A stretch of 64,000 nt of DNA from Zizania palustris (GCA_019279435.1 JAAALK010000286.1:17193931-17257930); one strand, 5' to 3'; positions 43,695-54,341 are shown, numbered from the stretch's first letter. Made by a program: numbers and translations. The notes: generated from the sequence alone by a model not told the origin.

Positions 43695-46600
43695 TGTCAC
43701 GCCCCGATTTAATAAATCAGGACTTTATTGAAATTCCATAGAAAATCAATAAAACAAGACGTTCATCATGCGACCTCGTACAATACGGGCAATCATTCAC
43801 GGTTCATAGACCGTATTAATACAAAAGTGAATAAAGATGAAGAGAAACTAATAAAATAAGGGTCCTAGATGAACGCCTCCTCCCAGTCTCGCCTTGACTG
43901 GGTCGCTACTCCAAACCTTCATCCTCCTCGCAGTAGACGGGCTCTGATGGTGAAATTCAACGGGGTGATTACAGATGTACTCAGCAAGCCACCGAATGCA
44001 AATATAATGCAAGATAATAACAAGGGAGATAGTGGCTAATTTTTGCAGAAGAAGCATAGTTGTAAAGCATTAAATGTGATCCATTTATTAGTACTGAAAT
44101 GTAAACATGTGTATGCATCATCATCTTTCTAACTCGAGGAGTACGTTTTACCTCCTCGCACAACAGTCCTTACATGCCATGAATAACTCAATCATTCAAA
44201 CAATTGTAAACTAACTGGGAGTAGTCACACAACCCGCCCTTGACCGTGGGCTCGACTTTTCGAAAAGATTAAATTACTCTGATCAGAGATGTACCACTGT
44301 ACCCACAAGGCACGCACTCATCACTTACACCGAAGTGTAACGAGATGACCCATTTCACGGGAACTCGAGCCAAAACCTTCCATATGGTCTTCCCCGACTC
44401 AACAACACCCTCTTATGGGTTTCGTATCGTGTCTCGCCATGTCGAGTTTCCACCATACCCCCCCTTTGAGCCATCGTCGGTACAAGGCGCCCTGAGGGCT
44501 AGCCCCTTGCCCCCTCCACTATGGTGCCGAGAGCCGGAGTGTTCCACACTTCCAGTTAGGACTTACCCATTAGACTTGTGGTTGGTACGGAAGTGCTTTG
44601 CAACAGATCCCGCAGATCGGTCCTTATAGTGCCCCGGGTGTGACATACCAATACCCGAGCTTGCACCCGGAACCCACCATACTTATAACCTAGCCAACAC
44701 CAACAGAGTCCAGAGACGAGAATAACGGGGAAATTCTTATACAGAAACCAGCTATCTATGACTCATTCTTTTTATCCTATAGCAGTTGTGCCGGTAGATT
44801 GGGCACTAGCTAATAATTTTATAGTAGAGTGACAAGGAGTTAAGGCTCAATAAGCATGGCTTGGGTTTGCACACAAGGACGGGGATCTAATAAATGTAAG
44901 TGTAAGGCTTTGATATTTGACTAATGCAATATTTACCTATGGGTTATAGCGATAATTTATTAAAACATGGGCCCAATGATGATCAACTGTTTCAACAGAG
45001 GTGGTTGATGACTTGCCTTGATCAGCAAAAGGGGATGGAGGAACCTCGGGGTAGAACTCCGGCTCCTCGACGAACTCGTAGTCTTCTCGATACGAAAAAA
45101 ATAAACAACACATTCAATAAACAGATAAAAATCCACCAAATAATAAACATACACATTTGTGGGTTTTATTCTGTGGAATAAAGTTTTAATATTCTTATGT
45201 TTGGTGATTAAATAGTAAACTCAATTTCCTAAGGCTTTTCTAATTTATTTTTCTGAATTAATAATTTATCCCTAAGGGGTTTTTATTTAAATATTTATTA
45301 GAATATTTTGGGTAACAGTAACATTCTGTTTTTATAGCATTAAAGTGTAGAGAATAATCTACTGAATTTAACAAAATTTGATCCAGCGAATCGGTACGAC
45401 GTGGACGCACCAGATCGCTCCAGGGTTTTAAGTCACGATCCACGGCCGAGAGCGCACGATGCCCCTTTGACCATATCCGTGGGCCCAGATTAAATCCCGA
45501 AGGGATTTAATCGTAGCCCTTCGATCACGATCGAATGGCCGTGGCTCGATCCGGCACGGCATGTGCGTAAGGGGCTCGTACCCTTTGTCTCCGGCGACGG
45601 CGGGGCTTCGGGCACGGTGGCGGCAACGGCGGCGAGCGCCTAGTTGCCTAGCTAAGGTCAAAAATGGAACGCGGAGGGGAAGGGGTTCATGACAGTACCT
45701 CAGATGGCGACGGAAGGCGACGGATGGTGGCCGGCGGCGAGTGTAGACGGTGGAGGGGGTTCATGAGCTCGACGGCGACGATGATCCGGCGGGTTCCACG
45801 GCCAACCGAGGGGTGGTCGAGGACGGGCGGTCGTCGACGGTCACTCTGTGGCGGTGGCTAGGGCGGAGGAGGCCAGGATCGATGGCGAGGGCTCGCCGGA
45901 GGTGAAGCAGAGCCGAAGGCCGAAAAGAAGGCGGCGACGCTCTGTTTTTGCTCGAGGATGGCTCTGAGGGCGTGGGCTAAATGCGGAGGCCAGAGGGGGT
46001 TTATATAGGGGGTCGCCGGCATCCAGATGGCAAGGAACCGAAGGGTTCCCGTGAGCTCCGGCGAGGTCTTTCCAAAATCCTTGGATAGCTTTCCAATATC
46101 GCGAAACCGCGTCGCTATGGATGGAAAGGGGGCGGTGGCAATCCGGGAAGGTGATCCGGGATCGGATCGGGCGAATCGAGGCGGCCGGTGGCGAGAACAG
46201 AAGGTGATCGCCGAGAAGAAGCAAGGGGGGATCCCCTTCCATGAAGAATACGAAGCTGACAGGTGGCCCCCACCTGTCAGTGGGCGAAACAGAAAAGGAA
46301 GGGCCGATAGGCGAGCCACGATTGCCAGGGAGAGGGGGTCGGAGGCGAGTGGCTGCCATGTGGGGCCAGGCGGGGTGCGGGCGGGAGAGAGAGGCGGGGG
46401 AATGCGCCGACAGGCGGGTCCCACATGTCAGCGACACGAGTGCTGGGCTGGGTTGGGCCGAGGCGCTTTGGAGGTTGAGGCCCGTTAAGCATTTTTAATT
46501 CTTTTCTGATTTAAAATAAATCCAGTAATTCATATATTTGATTAAGGGTTGAATCACTGTTGATAAAAATTTGTAAAAATTCCTGAAATTATGTTTTGGC

Positions 46601-46763
46601 TTCTAGTTTATCTTAGAAAATTTTTAAGTCCAAATGTTGAATATTTCTCTTTGTTTGGCTTTATTAGGGCTCTTTTAGGATTTCCTTTAATAATAAAATC
46701 CAAAAATGATTTAAATAATAATTTTCTTTTCTTTTATTTGTTTTTATTTCTTGGGGGGTTACA
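43695..46763 (-). repeat. Gypsy 1 5' LTR, with an internal deletion
   Basis: 3069 bp, TGTCACGCCCCG...GGGGGGTTACA on the plus strand. Compared with the 3' LTR it misses about 228 bases at 45379/45380, where AACAAAATTTG joins ATCCAGCGAATCGG. The missing part includes the CACGGTGGACCG block into which the solo LTR was inserted in the other copy. Palindromes at 44256-44267 and 44277-44288; TATA on the minus strand at 46000-46007. Confidence 0.95.
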
Positions 46764-46768
46764 ATTTT
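46764..46768. repeat. Target-site duplication of Gypsy 1, right copy (ATTTT)
   Basis: Identical to 19131-19135. Confidence 0.93.
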
Positions 46769-46802
46769 GCCTCTGACTGAACTAATTCTGGAGGGACCAA
46801 CT
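46769..46802 (-). pseudogene. Copia II, short integrase remnant beyond Gypsy 1
   Basis: Minus strand reads QVGPSRISSVRGK, matching the VGLARVRSVGGK of Copia I just before the integrase core. The match stops at the LTR edge at 46803. Confidence 0.7.
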
Positions 46803-47245
46803 TGTTGGGTCAAAGGGAAGCTATGCTAGACAACAATTTCAAAAATTTCGAACCCAAACCCTAGAACCATGCGTGTGAGGGATCATGAATCATTACCTTC
46901 CAGCGTGAGACACGCTAGTGCAGCAAAAGAAGATGTTGGGGAAGCGTGTCCTCTATTATCGTCATCTCACCCTATCCGTTCCCCGGTGATCCAATCGGCG
47001 AAGACCGGCGATGTCCACATGAGGAAGACGATGAGCGTTGTTGTTTGAGCAACACCTCTACGGAGTCCACATATACAGGGAAGTATTATTCCCATGCGAG
47101 TGTACTAGCACCGCTCGTCAGAACCAGAGAGAAATCTCAATCTCAATTGTTGATATCAAGAAGGAATGGAGAGGAGAGGTGTGGAGGCTAGAGTGGAGAA
47201 ATTGGGGCTTCTAAAATCCTCTATCCACGACCTCCTCCTCCTCCC

Positions 47246-47253
47246 TATTTATA
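47246..47253 (-). promoter_or_regulatory. TATA box of the Angela-like LTR
   Basis: TATAAATA on the minus strand, in GCATTATAAATAGGGAGG. Confidence 0.7.
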
Positions 47254-47340
47254 ATGCCAATGTGTGTGAATTTAACCATAATTAAATCCCTAACAGATCC
47301 AATCTATTACGTCCTAATCGGTACTACTGATACCCCTATT

Positions 47341-47593
47341 AGAACTTCCAATCTAGCCTTTTGATCTACAAACCAGAACACATCGGAACCTTCGATACCC
47401 CTATTGGAACTTCCGATCAACCGATTCCAAATCGGAACTTCTAGTTCTTTGTCTCTCAATAAGAAATAATCGGAACTTCCGATTTGAGCTCTCGGTTTCT
47501 CAAACCATAAATTATCAGATGTTCCAATACCATATCAGAACTTCTTATTTTAGCTCTCGATTTCTAATTTAGAAAATAATCGGAACTTCCGAT
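47341..47593. repeat. Array of palindromic ATCGGAA-C-TTCCGAT motifs upstream of the TATA box
   Basis: Two perfect 15-base copies (47469-47483 and 47579-47593) and about six imperfect ones (47341, 47382, 47403, 47431, 47514 and 47533 onward) lie 90-340 bases upstream of the minus-strand TATA box. Confidence 0.75.
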
Positions 47594-48516
47594 CCTCCAA
47601 GAATTTTCTTGGACACAAATCCTTCAATCTCCCACTTGCACAAGAACTAATTCTTAGCAAGTTTCTTAATCCATCCCTTTAAGTGTGTGACCCGATAGGT
47701 TCATAAACAAACAGTCATTCACTGAAACCCTTTCCGGCTCACTTATCAATAGCGGTACCTAGCAGCACATATTGACCCCCGAAAGGCTACAAAATCAAAT
47801 TTTCACTGAACCTTGATATACGCATGCACCAGTCCCTTTACCACACGACATCAGTCAAGCTCAAGGTGAGATATGTGCCACCCTTGTTAGATAGCCTGAC
47901 ATTTCACTCGAACAAATATAGGATTCAAATCATGACTAACTCTTTAGTCATAGTGGCATGGCCATGCACTTTTCCATTCTGACTACCTCGAGAGGCCCAT
48001 AGACATGTTTGACCATTAGGAGGGGTAAATTTCATCTTGACCATTCACATCCCACGACATGTTTGACAACACACCTGAAAACAACCTTTATGGATACCCA
48101 ATTACGGAAGCATCTAAGTGTACCGCTATCCATTCTAGAATCAAATGACGATCTTAGGTCTGAGTACTCTATAGGTATACCATTTGAGATGACAACTGAA
48201 AGCACATCACAATGCCAACAGTATATCAAGTTGGTCTATCCAACACCATGTTCTCCAACACGTGTCCACATCTCTGATTTGACATCTCCATGTCTATGAT
48301 CTGTGAAACATGATAATCAATAAGCCATATGTGCTAATCTATGTATCATCACTATCCCAGATGATGATAAGATCAGGGATACCTTTTGAACAACATCATT
48401 ATAAAACAAAGAGTATCACAGATAAGCCATCAACTCATCAATAAAGTAAATGATGTTTATTCAAGGAACAAGATAACAATTGTCCTCATACATTATTAAC
48501 ATAGGCAGTACTAACA

Positions 48517-49430
48517 TCTTCCACTGCTGTGATGGTTGAAAAGGATCCAAGGAGCAGCGAAGCAAATGAAGACAGCAGGCATTCGGTACGGAGAAATCTC
48601 CGGACAAGTGGCTGCTATTGGCATACTTCGTTACTACAAAGATCTGGGCCAATCGATAACTCCGAGCGCAGGGGGGTCCCATTACCTTCGATGACGACCA
48701 GCTTCTTACTCCTTCCGAGGGTGTGGCCATTCCTTGGCAATCCTTTCAAACTTCATGGAGAGCCGAAGGTCGCTCTGCGATCAAGGCCTGGATTGACGAA
48801 GGACAACGCCAGAAGCAAGCTCGGTCCCAAGCTTCGAGCAGTCAGCCCCCGCCAAACCCGCAGGTTTAGAATTATCTTAGGATCTTCAACTATGTAAAGC
48901 ACTACGCTTTTGTACATTTATGAATGAAGATTTGCTTATCATGTTTTTAGGCTTTGCCTCATATGGAAGATGTTGAAGTGTTAAATGTTAACGACAAACT
49001 TCGCTTATTATGGGCTACCTTCGATATCTTAAAACATCACAAGCGTCTTCGATTTCTAGTTCCTCGGGATAGCTCCGGAGCGATTACGTCCAGAGTAAGC
49101 AAAGATATATTATCTTGTATTCAAGAGGAAGAAAAAGAAGTTAATTTGGAAACTTCATCTTCCGAAGACATTGTGTGGTCCGAAAACGAAGATGAAGCTC
49201 AAGGTAACAAGCCTGAAGAACTCGGAAGCTGGGAAAGGAGCCCCGAACGACTTCGAACTTGGGTAGAGCTTCAACAAGAGCAAAAAGACTTTAGAGCTTC
49301 GAAGGGAGGCAATAGAGTTAAACGCAAAGTTGTTAGAACTCTCGGGTCTGGAACTAGTCGTTCCAACCCTAGCTCTAGAGATCGAAGGGGTCTTCGATTC
49401 CTTCTTGGAATAGATACCAACTTTTCATGA
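48517..49430 (+). pseudogene. T1 antisense gene: 3' part of a spliced gene carried by a Tat element, with an extra exon
   Basis: Plus strand, opposite to T1 gag-pol. The first part aligns with the end of the T2 antisense gene: RIQGAAKQMKTAGIRYGEISGQVAAIGIL against MIQAAAKTMKTLGTRYEEISSQVVALGVL, then DDDQLLTP and WRAEGRSAIKAWIDE. A frameshift sits in a G6 run near 48671. After NPQ (48863) comes GTTTAG...TTTTTAG (48864-48950, 87 bp), a candidate GT-AG intron. Joining keeps the frame into ALPHMEDVEV and a 160-residue acidic exon ending at 49430. T2 lacks this exon. The 5' part is cut off at the Angela-like LTR. Antisense genes between pol and the 3' LTR are known in Tat elements such as maize Grande; their role is unknown. 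Confidence 0.7.
48864..48950 (+). other. Candidate intron in the T1 antisense gene
   Basis: 87 bp, donor CAG/GTTTAG, acceptor ATGTTTTTAG/G, AT-rich inside, contains stops. Removal joins two open segments in the same phase. Confidence 0.55.
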
Positions 49431-49781
49431 TGTAATCATATTTGTTCGAATAATAAATATCGATTTAAAATTGTCTCCTTATTTACTAACCCCTCTTTGA
49501 GCGTAAGCAATTTCGAACTGTATTCAAAGATGGTTAGGCACAAAGAAAAAACTTAGGAGTGCAATTTTGCGGGTTCGGAGCCCCTCAGCAATTTAAAGAT
49601 TGGTTAAAATCTTATAAAATGTCTTCGACTATTTGTAGTCTGAAGACTAGTAACTTAGTACCTTATGTTTTTGAAAGAACTCTCTTGGGATAACTTTCCG
49701 GACACTTTAGTGCCCTAGATGATTTGTCACTTTGGACTTAACAGACATTCAAAGCTCATGGCTCAAATTCTGTTTTGTTTT
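49431..49781 (+). other. T1 spacer between antisense gene and tandem repeats
   Basis: No ORF. It aligns in patches with 61400-61740 of T2 (AATATAA near the presumed polyadenylation area, TAGCCCCTCTTTG-like CCCCTCTTTGAGCGTAAGCA, AAGATGGTTAGGCACAA, GGAGCCCCT), so it is shared Tat 3' sequence. Confidence 0.6.
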
Positions 49782-50018
49782 GGCCTCCTTCGGCTCTTTT
49801 TGCGAATTCAGTCAAACCAATAGTTTGGAATTCGCATTGGTCTCTTTGGACTCTTTTTACCGATGCCTACAAGCCGATGACTTGGACTCCACATCATTTG
49901 GTCTCTTTGGACTCTTTTTACGGATGTCTTTCAGCTGGTGGCTTGGACTCCGCATTCTGTGGTCTCGGGCTCTTTTACGGATGTCTTCAAGCCGGTGGCT
50001 TGGACTCCGGATTATGTC
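49782..50018. repeat. T1 tandem repeat, four units of about 57-61 bp
   Basis: Units begin at 49782, 49839, 49900 and 49961, each starting GGTCTCTTTGGACTCTTTTT or a variant and containing CAAGCCGGTGGCTTGGACTCC. The outer units are the most diverged. The same repeat is in T2 at 61743. Confidence 0.88.
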
Positions 50019-50199
50019 AGCCCACCACCTCGGAAAATATGATTCAAATTAATGACACTTCCCTCTCGATCAACTCCGCTTTTCCAGTGCGTCCACTCGG
50101 AAGTGGGAAGTTTATGAGGGGTAGGCATTATCTGAACCATATGCTTTATTAATTCGGAAAGTGCTTACAAATGATTACAAGGAGCCCTTATGCGAAGTA

Positions 50200-51339
50200 T
50201 CACTTTAGGTGCTCCGCATGCCATGTATGCACTAACTCTTCACCTTCGAAATTAGTTAATTTAAATGAACCAGGACGACCTGAGCGAATAATCAAGTATG
50301 GACCTTCCCATTTATTTCCTAATTTTCCTGGTGCTATGATACTTCGCAAAACGAGATGACCCGGCCTCAGTTCATTAATCCTGACCTTCGGGTCGAACCA
50401 AGCCTTCGTCTGCTGCTGATACTTTGACAAATTTGCCACAGCTCGAAGTCTTGTCTCCTCTGTTAAATCCAGCAAAGCTTGTCTTTCTCCTTCTATTTCT
50501 GGTTCGGTGCTGCGAAGTGATCCTCCTTTGAGCTCTTTTTGTGTCATAGCTTCATCTCCGAATAATAGTCTGAATGGAGTGAAACCCGTGGACCTCATTT
50601 GAGTGGTTCGAATGGACCACAAAATCTTCGGAAGTTCCTCGGTCCAGAGTCCTTTTGCCAATCCTACTATCCTTCGATTTAGCCCTGACAAAATATTACC
50701 ATTGGCTCTTTCTACAGCTCCGTTAGACTGAGGGTGTCGCACTGCAGCAAAGCATAGCTGTATGCCTAGATCTTCGCAAAATTTCTTGAAAGGTTCTGCG
50801 TCGAATTGTGTTCCATTGTCAACTGTGAGTTGTCTAGGCACTCCGAACCGACAAATGATATTCTTCCAGAAAAATTTTTGTACATTGTTCGAAGTGATAG
50901 CTATTAGGGGCTCTGCTTCGACCCACTTTGAAAAGTATTCAATTGCTACCGCTGCGAACTTCAAATTTCCTTTTGCTTTTGGGAAGGGACCAATAAGATC
51001 CATGCCCCATCTGGCCATGGGCCATACTGGCGCTATGACTTGAAGGGATGTTGGTGGGCGATGACTCCTTCGTCCCATCCATTGACATCCTTGGCAAGTG
51101 CGGACCAAGGTTTCCGCATCAGCTATTATTGTAGGCCAATAAAGCCCCTGGCGAAGTGTTTTTCCTGCCAAATCTCGAGGGGCCAGATGGCTACCGCAAA
51201 GTCCTTCATGGATCTCCCGAAGAATTTCTTGACCTTCAGCTTGAGATATACATCGGAGCAAAGGGGAACATACTCCGGCATTGTGTAAAATACCGTTGAT
51301 TATTTGATAATTCTGAGCTCTAAGCTTTAACCTCGAAAG
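50200..51339 (-). pseudogene. T1 integrase (Tat lineage)
   Basis: Minus strand. After a TAG at about 51340 the frame reads LSRLKLRAQNYQIING, then the HHCC zinc domain (HEGLCGSHLAPRDLAGKTLRQGLYWP, CQGCQ), the core with WGMDLIGPF (first Asp), TVDNGTQF (second Asp), and HPQSNGAVERANG (Glu). A C-terminal part follows (ELRPGHLVLRS, KWEGPYLI, ELVHTWHAEHLK) to a stop near 50200. All catalytic residues are present and the 353-codon frame from 51261 is intact. No chromodomain, as expected for Tat. Confidence 0.93.
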
Positions 51340-51918
51340 CTATGGTCCTTCGGACATATTTGCTTCTCCTTGCAACACTTCCATGAATGAACTTCGCCAA
51401 CCTGTACTTGGAATGCAAAGGACTTCTGCAGCTGGCATTTGTGGCACCGAAGGTGTACTGAGTTCTTCATAAAAAGCTTCTTCGGGTATGTCCATGGCTC
51501 CGGCTGCAGCTTTTGCTAAGATGTCAGCTTGCATATTTTCTGCTCTAGGTATACTCCGAATGGAAATCCCTTTAAATGCTGCTTCGATCTTCCGGATTTC
51601 TTCTAAGTACTTTGCAAGCTGTGGATGTCGGACTTGGAAACTCTTGTCCACGTGCCCTACTACAATCTGAGAATCTGTTTTAATAATAACTCTTGTAGCC
51701 CCTAGAGCACGTGCCTTGCGAAGTCCCAATAGAATTCCTTCATACTCCACTGTATTATTGGTAGACTTAAAGTTGAGTCTTGCGGAGTATAATGCCTTTT
51801 GCCCTGAAGGCGAAATTATCACAGCTCCGACGCCTGCTCCAGATGCTTGAAAAGCTCCATCGGAGTAAACGGTCCAAATTTCTTCGGACACAAAGTAAAC
51901 TGAATTTTGTACCAACTT
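51340..51918 (-). pseudogene. T1 second RNase H (archaeal-type, aRNH), fused after a deletion
   Basis: 191 open codons: QNSVYFVSEEIWTVYSDGAFQASGAGVG, then NNTVEYEGILLGLRKARALGATRVIIKTDSQIVVGHV, the pattern of the extra RNase H found in Tat elements (Asp in YSDG, Glu in EYEG, Asp in TDSQ). Family members have a complete RT-linked RNase H between VYFVSE and this domain; here VYFVSE runs straight into EIWTVYSDG, so most of the first RNase H has been lost without breaking this frame. Confidence 0.85.
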
Positions 51919-53009
51919 CCCGTTGAAATCAACCTCTCTGACAAGAACTGCACTGACAGCAGAGCCAGTAGCTGCAAGGTAGAGGAGTAGGGTTTCGTCC
52001 GCAACAGGAACCGTGAGTGTAGCAAGGTTACTGAGATAATTTTTAATATCTTCGAAGCTCTTTTGACACTCCGGTGTCCATGCAAAATCTTCGGACCTTT
52101 CAATGCTTTGAAAATAGGCAAACTTCTCTCCGCAGACCTTGCCAGAAATCTGCTAAGTGCTGCTAGACGACTGGTCAGCTTTTGCACTTGCTTTAAATTC
52201 TCTGGGGGAGCCATTTTCTGCAACGCAGTTATATAAGTGGGGCTAGCTTCGATTCCTCTACTCGAAACTAGGTACCCTAACAATTTTCTAGCCTGCGCCC
52301 CGAAAATACATTTTTCGGGGTTGAGACGGATCCCACATGCTCGAAGGCTATTGAATGTTTCTGCTAAGTCTAGGCTATGCTGGTGCTTTAAACCAATCTT
52401 TATTACAATATCATCCATATAGGCCTCTAAATTACGACCTAATTGATGACCTAGAGCCTTAGCAATTAACCTCAAAAATGTAGACCTGGCATTTCTTAAG
52501 CCAAAAGGCATTCTTACATAACAAAAGACTCCTGAAGGAGTTACGAAGCTTGTCTTGATATCATCTTCGCGCTTCAACCAAATTTGATGATAGCCGGAAT
52601 ACGCGTCGAGGAAGCTTAATAACTCTGAACCAGCAGTGGAGTCAACCAACTGATCAATTCGGGGCATGGGGTAGGGGTCGCGGGGGCATGCTTTATTCAG
52701 AGATGTAAAATCAATACACATGCGCCACTTCCCTGAAGATTTCTTCTTAACGAAGACTGGGTTGGCTAACCACTCCGTATGAGCCACTTCCCTGATAATT
52801 GCAGCCTTCAGCAACTTTTCAACTTCGTCTTTAGCAAGGACAGCTCTCTCCGCAGACATCTTCCGGAGTCCTTGCCTAACAGGCCGAGCCTTCGGGTTCA
52901 CAAGTAGACTGTGTTCAATAATGTCCTGACTGACTCTGGTGATGTCTTCATCAGACCAAGCAAAGACATCCAAATTTTCCTCAACTACTTTTTCTAAGGA
53001 GGCAGCAAC
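51919..53009 (-). pseudogene. T1 reverse transcriptase (Tat lineage)
   Basis: Minus strand from the TAA at about 53010 (KDLPL then VAASLEKVVEENLDVFAWSDEDI). It has NPVFVKKKSSGKWRMCIDFTSLNKACPRDPYPMPRID, SFLDAYSGYHQI, PFGLRNARSTF and catalytic YMDD (LEAYMDDIVIK, near 52400), then LGYLVSSRGIEASP and the thumb. A frameshift follows FKALKGPK near 52110; the other frame continues FAWTPECQKSFEDIKNYLS into the stub of the first RNase H. T2 has the homologous RT at 63628-64000. Confidence 0.92.
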
Positions 53010-54341
53010 TTATAGAGGCAAGTCTTTACCAAATTGAAATGAATATTCCTTGCCATCTTTGACAATAACCTTCGTTGCAATCTCTCCTTCAGGACTTGGT
53101 CTTGGGAAGGATCTTTTCGAGGATTCGCTAGAAGCAGAAAAATTCTCCGGATCATCTTGCACACTGTTCACCTGTCTCTGGTCAAGAGGAGGGCCATGAC
53201 CATACTCTGCTCTTCGTGCGATGGCCTGGTCTCCGAAAACAGTGAGCACTCCTGCTTGTGTGGGCATCTTCATACATAAGTAATTATGATGCGCCACAGC
53301 TCCGAATTGATTTAACATGTCTCTTCCGAAGATGACATTATATGCATATGGAGCATCTACAACATCAAAGATCACTTCCTCTGTCCTGGCCATTGGCCCT
53401 TCTCCGAAAGTAACTTCCAGGCCAATTTGGCCGAGGGCATCAAGAGGGGGTCCTGGAAATCCTTGCAAAGGACGGGCTGCTGGGAGAAGATGCTTTCTGG
53501 AGATGCAGAGTTGGTCAAAAGCTTGGACAAAAATAATATCCGCCGAACTCCCTCCGTCAACTAGCACTCTCCGAACCTCAGTTCCTGCTATGTCGGCAGT
53601 AATGACAAGTGGATCTGCATGTGGAAATTTAACACCAACTGCATCATCTGCGGAAAAAGATATTGGCACATGGGACCATTCGGGCACAGCAGCTGCAGAT
53701 GAAGAGGTTCCAATATGGCCCACTTCTCTGACATATTCTCTTCTCTGCCTCTTGGACATACTTCCGAGGGTCCCTCCTCCGGAGATGGGGAGGACTACTC
53801 TTTTTCCTCGATCTTGCCCCTCTTCTTGCTTCGGAGGTGGCATAATATTGACCACGGGAGGGCGTCTTGCCGAATCGAAGTTTTCTATCCACGCCACAGC
53901 CTGGACAGGCTCCGGACGCACTTCAGCTAGAACTCGGTCAGTAGTGCCTCGACCCGAAGTTCTTTCCAGGTATTCTCCTCTCAGAGCAAGTATAGCCTTG
54001 CACGCATCAGTTGCGTGGCTCCGGTTTTCACCATGGATACAGCAGAAAAAGGTCTGGCCTTTGCCATCCGGTTTCCCTGGCGGCCTCCAGCCACTGGTCT
54101 TGCTTCCTGATGGTTGCGGAGCTCTTTGGGCAAACTTCTGCGGGGGTGCAATATTCAGAACTTCCGAACGAGGATGCTTTTGCCCCCTACGCTTGTCATG
54201 TTGAACTTCGAAGCTAGGCCCTTGCGGCTGTGCTGAAGTTTTCACTTCCAATTTCACTTCTTGCAGTATCGACGGGGTTGCAGCAGTTCTTCGAAGCCAT
54301 CCTTCTTCTGACCTTGCATACTCTTCGAAATATGACATCAA
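53010..54341 (-). pseudogene. T1 Gag C-terminus and protease (Tat lineage)
   Basis: 443 open codons on the minus strand, in frame with gag but after its stops. It starts MMSYFEEYARSEEGWLRR (end of the Gag core) and has an atypical zinc motif FFCCIHGENRSHATDACKAI, the CxxHG...H...C form of Tat Gag. Protease is RRVLVDGGSSADIIF, where DGG replaces the usual DSG/DTG as is common in Tat. The protease C-terminal part is YNVIFGRDMLNQFGAV, then a linker to RT ending FGKDLPL at 53010. Confidence 0.88.

Larger units (their letters stand above)
19136..46763 (-). mobile_element. Gypsy 1: Tekay/Del-type chromovirus (Retrosat2-like), split by two nested insertions
   Basis: On the minus strand: 5' LTR (43695-46763), PBS, ORF0, gag-pol, PPT, 3' LTR (19136-25749, interrupted). 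Its own sequence, without the nested Gypsy 2 and solo LTR, is about 12.0 kb. That size, the 3.3-kb LTRs, order PR-RT-RH-IN and a C-terminal chromodomain fit the Tekay/Del lineage as in rice Retrosat2/RIRE3 (family knowledge). The 5-bp duplication ATTTT is present. It is inactive: a stop in RNase H, a deletion in integrase, and a frameshift near the RT end. Confidence 0.95.
46803..48516 (-). repeat. Angela/BARE-like Copia LTR
   Basis: 1714 bp, on the minus strand TGTTAGTACTGCC...TTTGACCCAACA. The start, with TGCCTATGTTAATAATG and a TTCCTTGAATAAACAT run, the end with GAAATTTTTGAAATTG, and the length resemble Angela-type LTRs (family knowledge, by memory). A minus-strand TATA (47246-47253) is followed by a leader. 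A purine-rich stretch on the minus strand lies outside the start (48517-48528, AGCAGTGGAAGA) and could be a PPT. Flanks CAACT and TCTTC do not match, so it is not a clean solo LTR. The small ORFs at 46946-48299 look accidental. Another Copia family is possible. Confidence 0.65.

Noticed and set aside
47341..47593. GGAAcTTCC motifs as heat-shock elements
   Set aside because: Spacing between GAA and TTC is one base, not two.
46769..48516. A host gene in the stretch between Gypsy 1 and T1
   Set aside because: Only short ORFs without domains; the sequence has LTR-like ends, a TATA box in LTR position and Angela-like features.
53317..54204. Plus-strand ORF of 295 codons in T1
   Set aside because: Antisense to the T1 protease and Gag; its composition follows the sense codons, and T2 has no counterpart.
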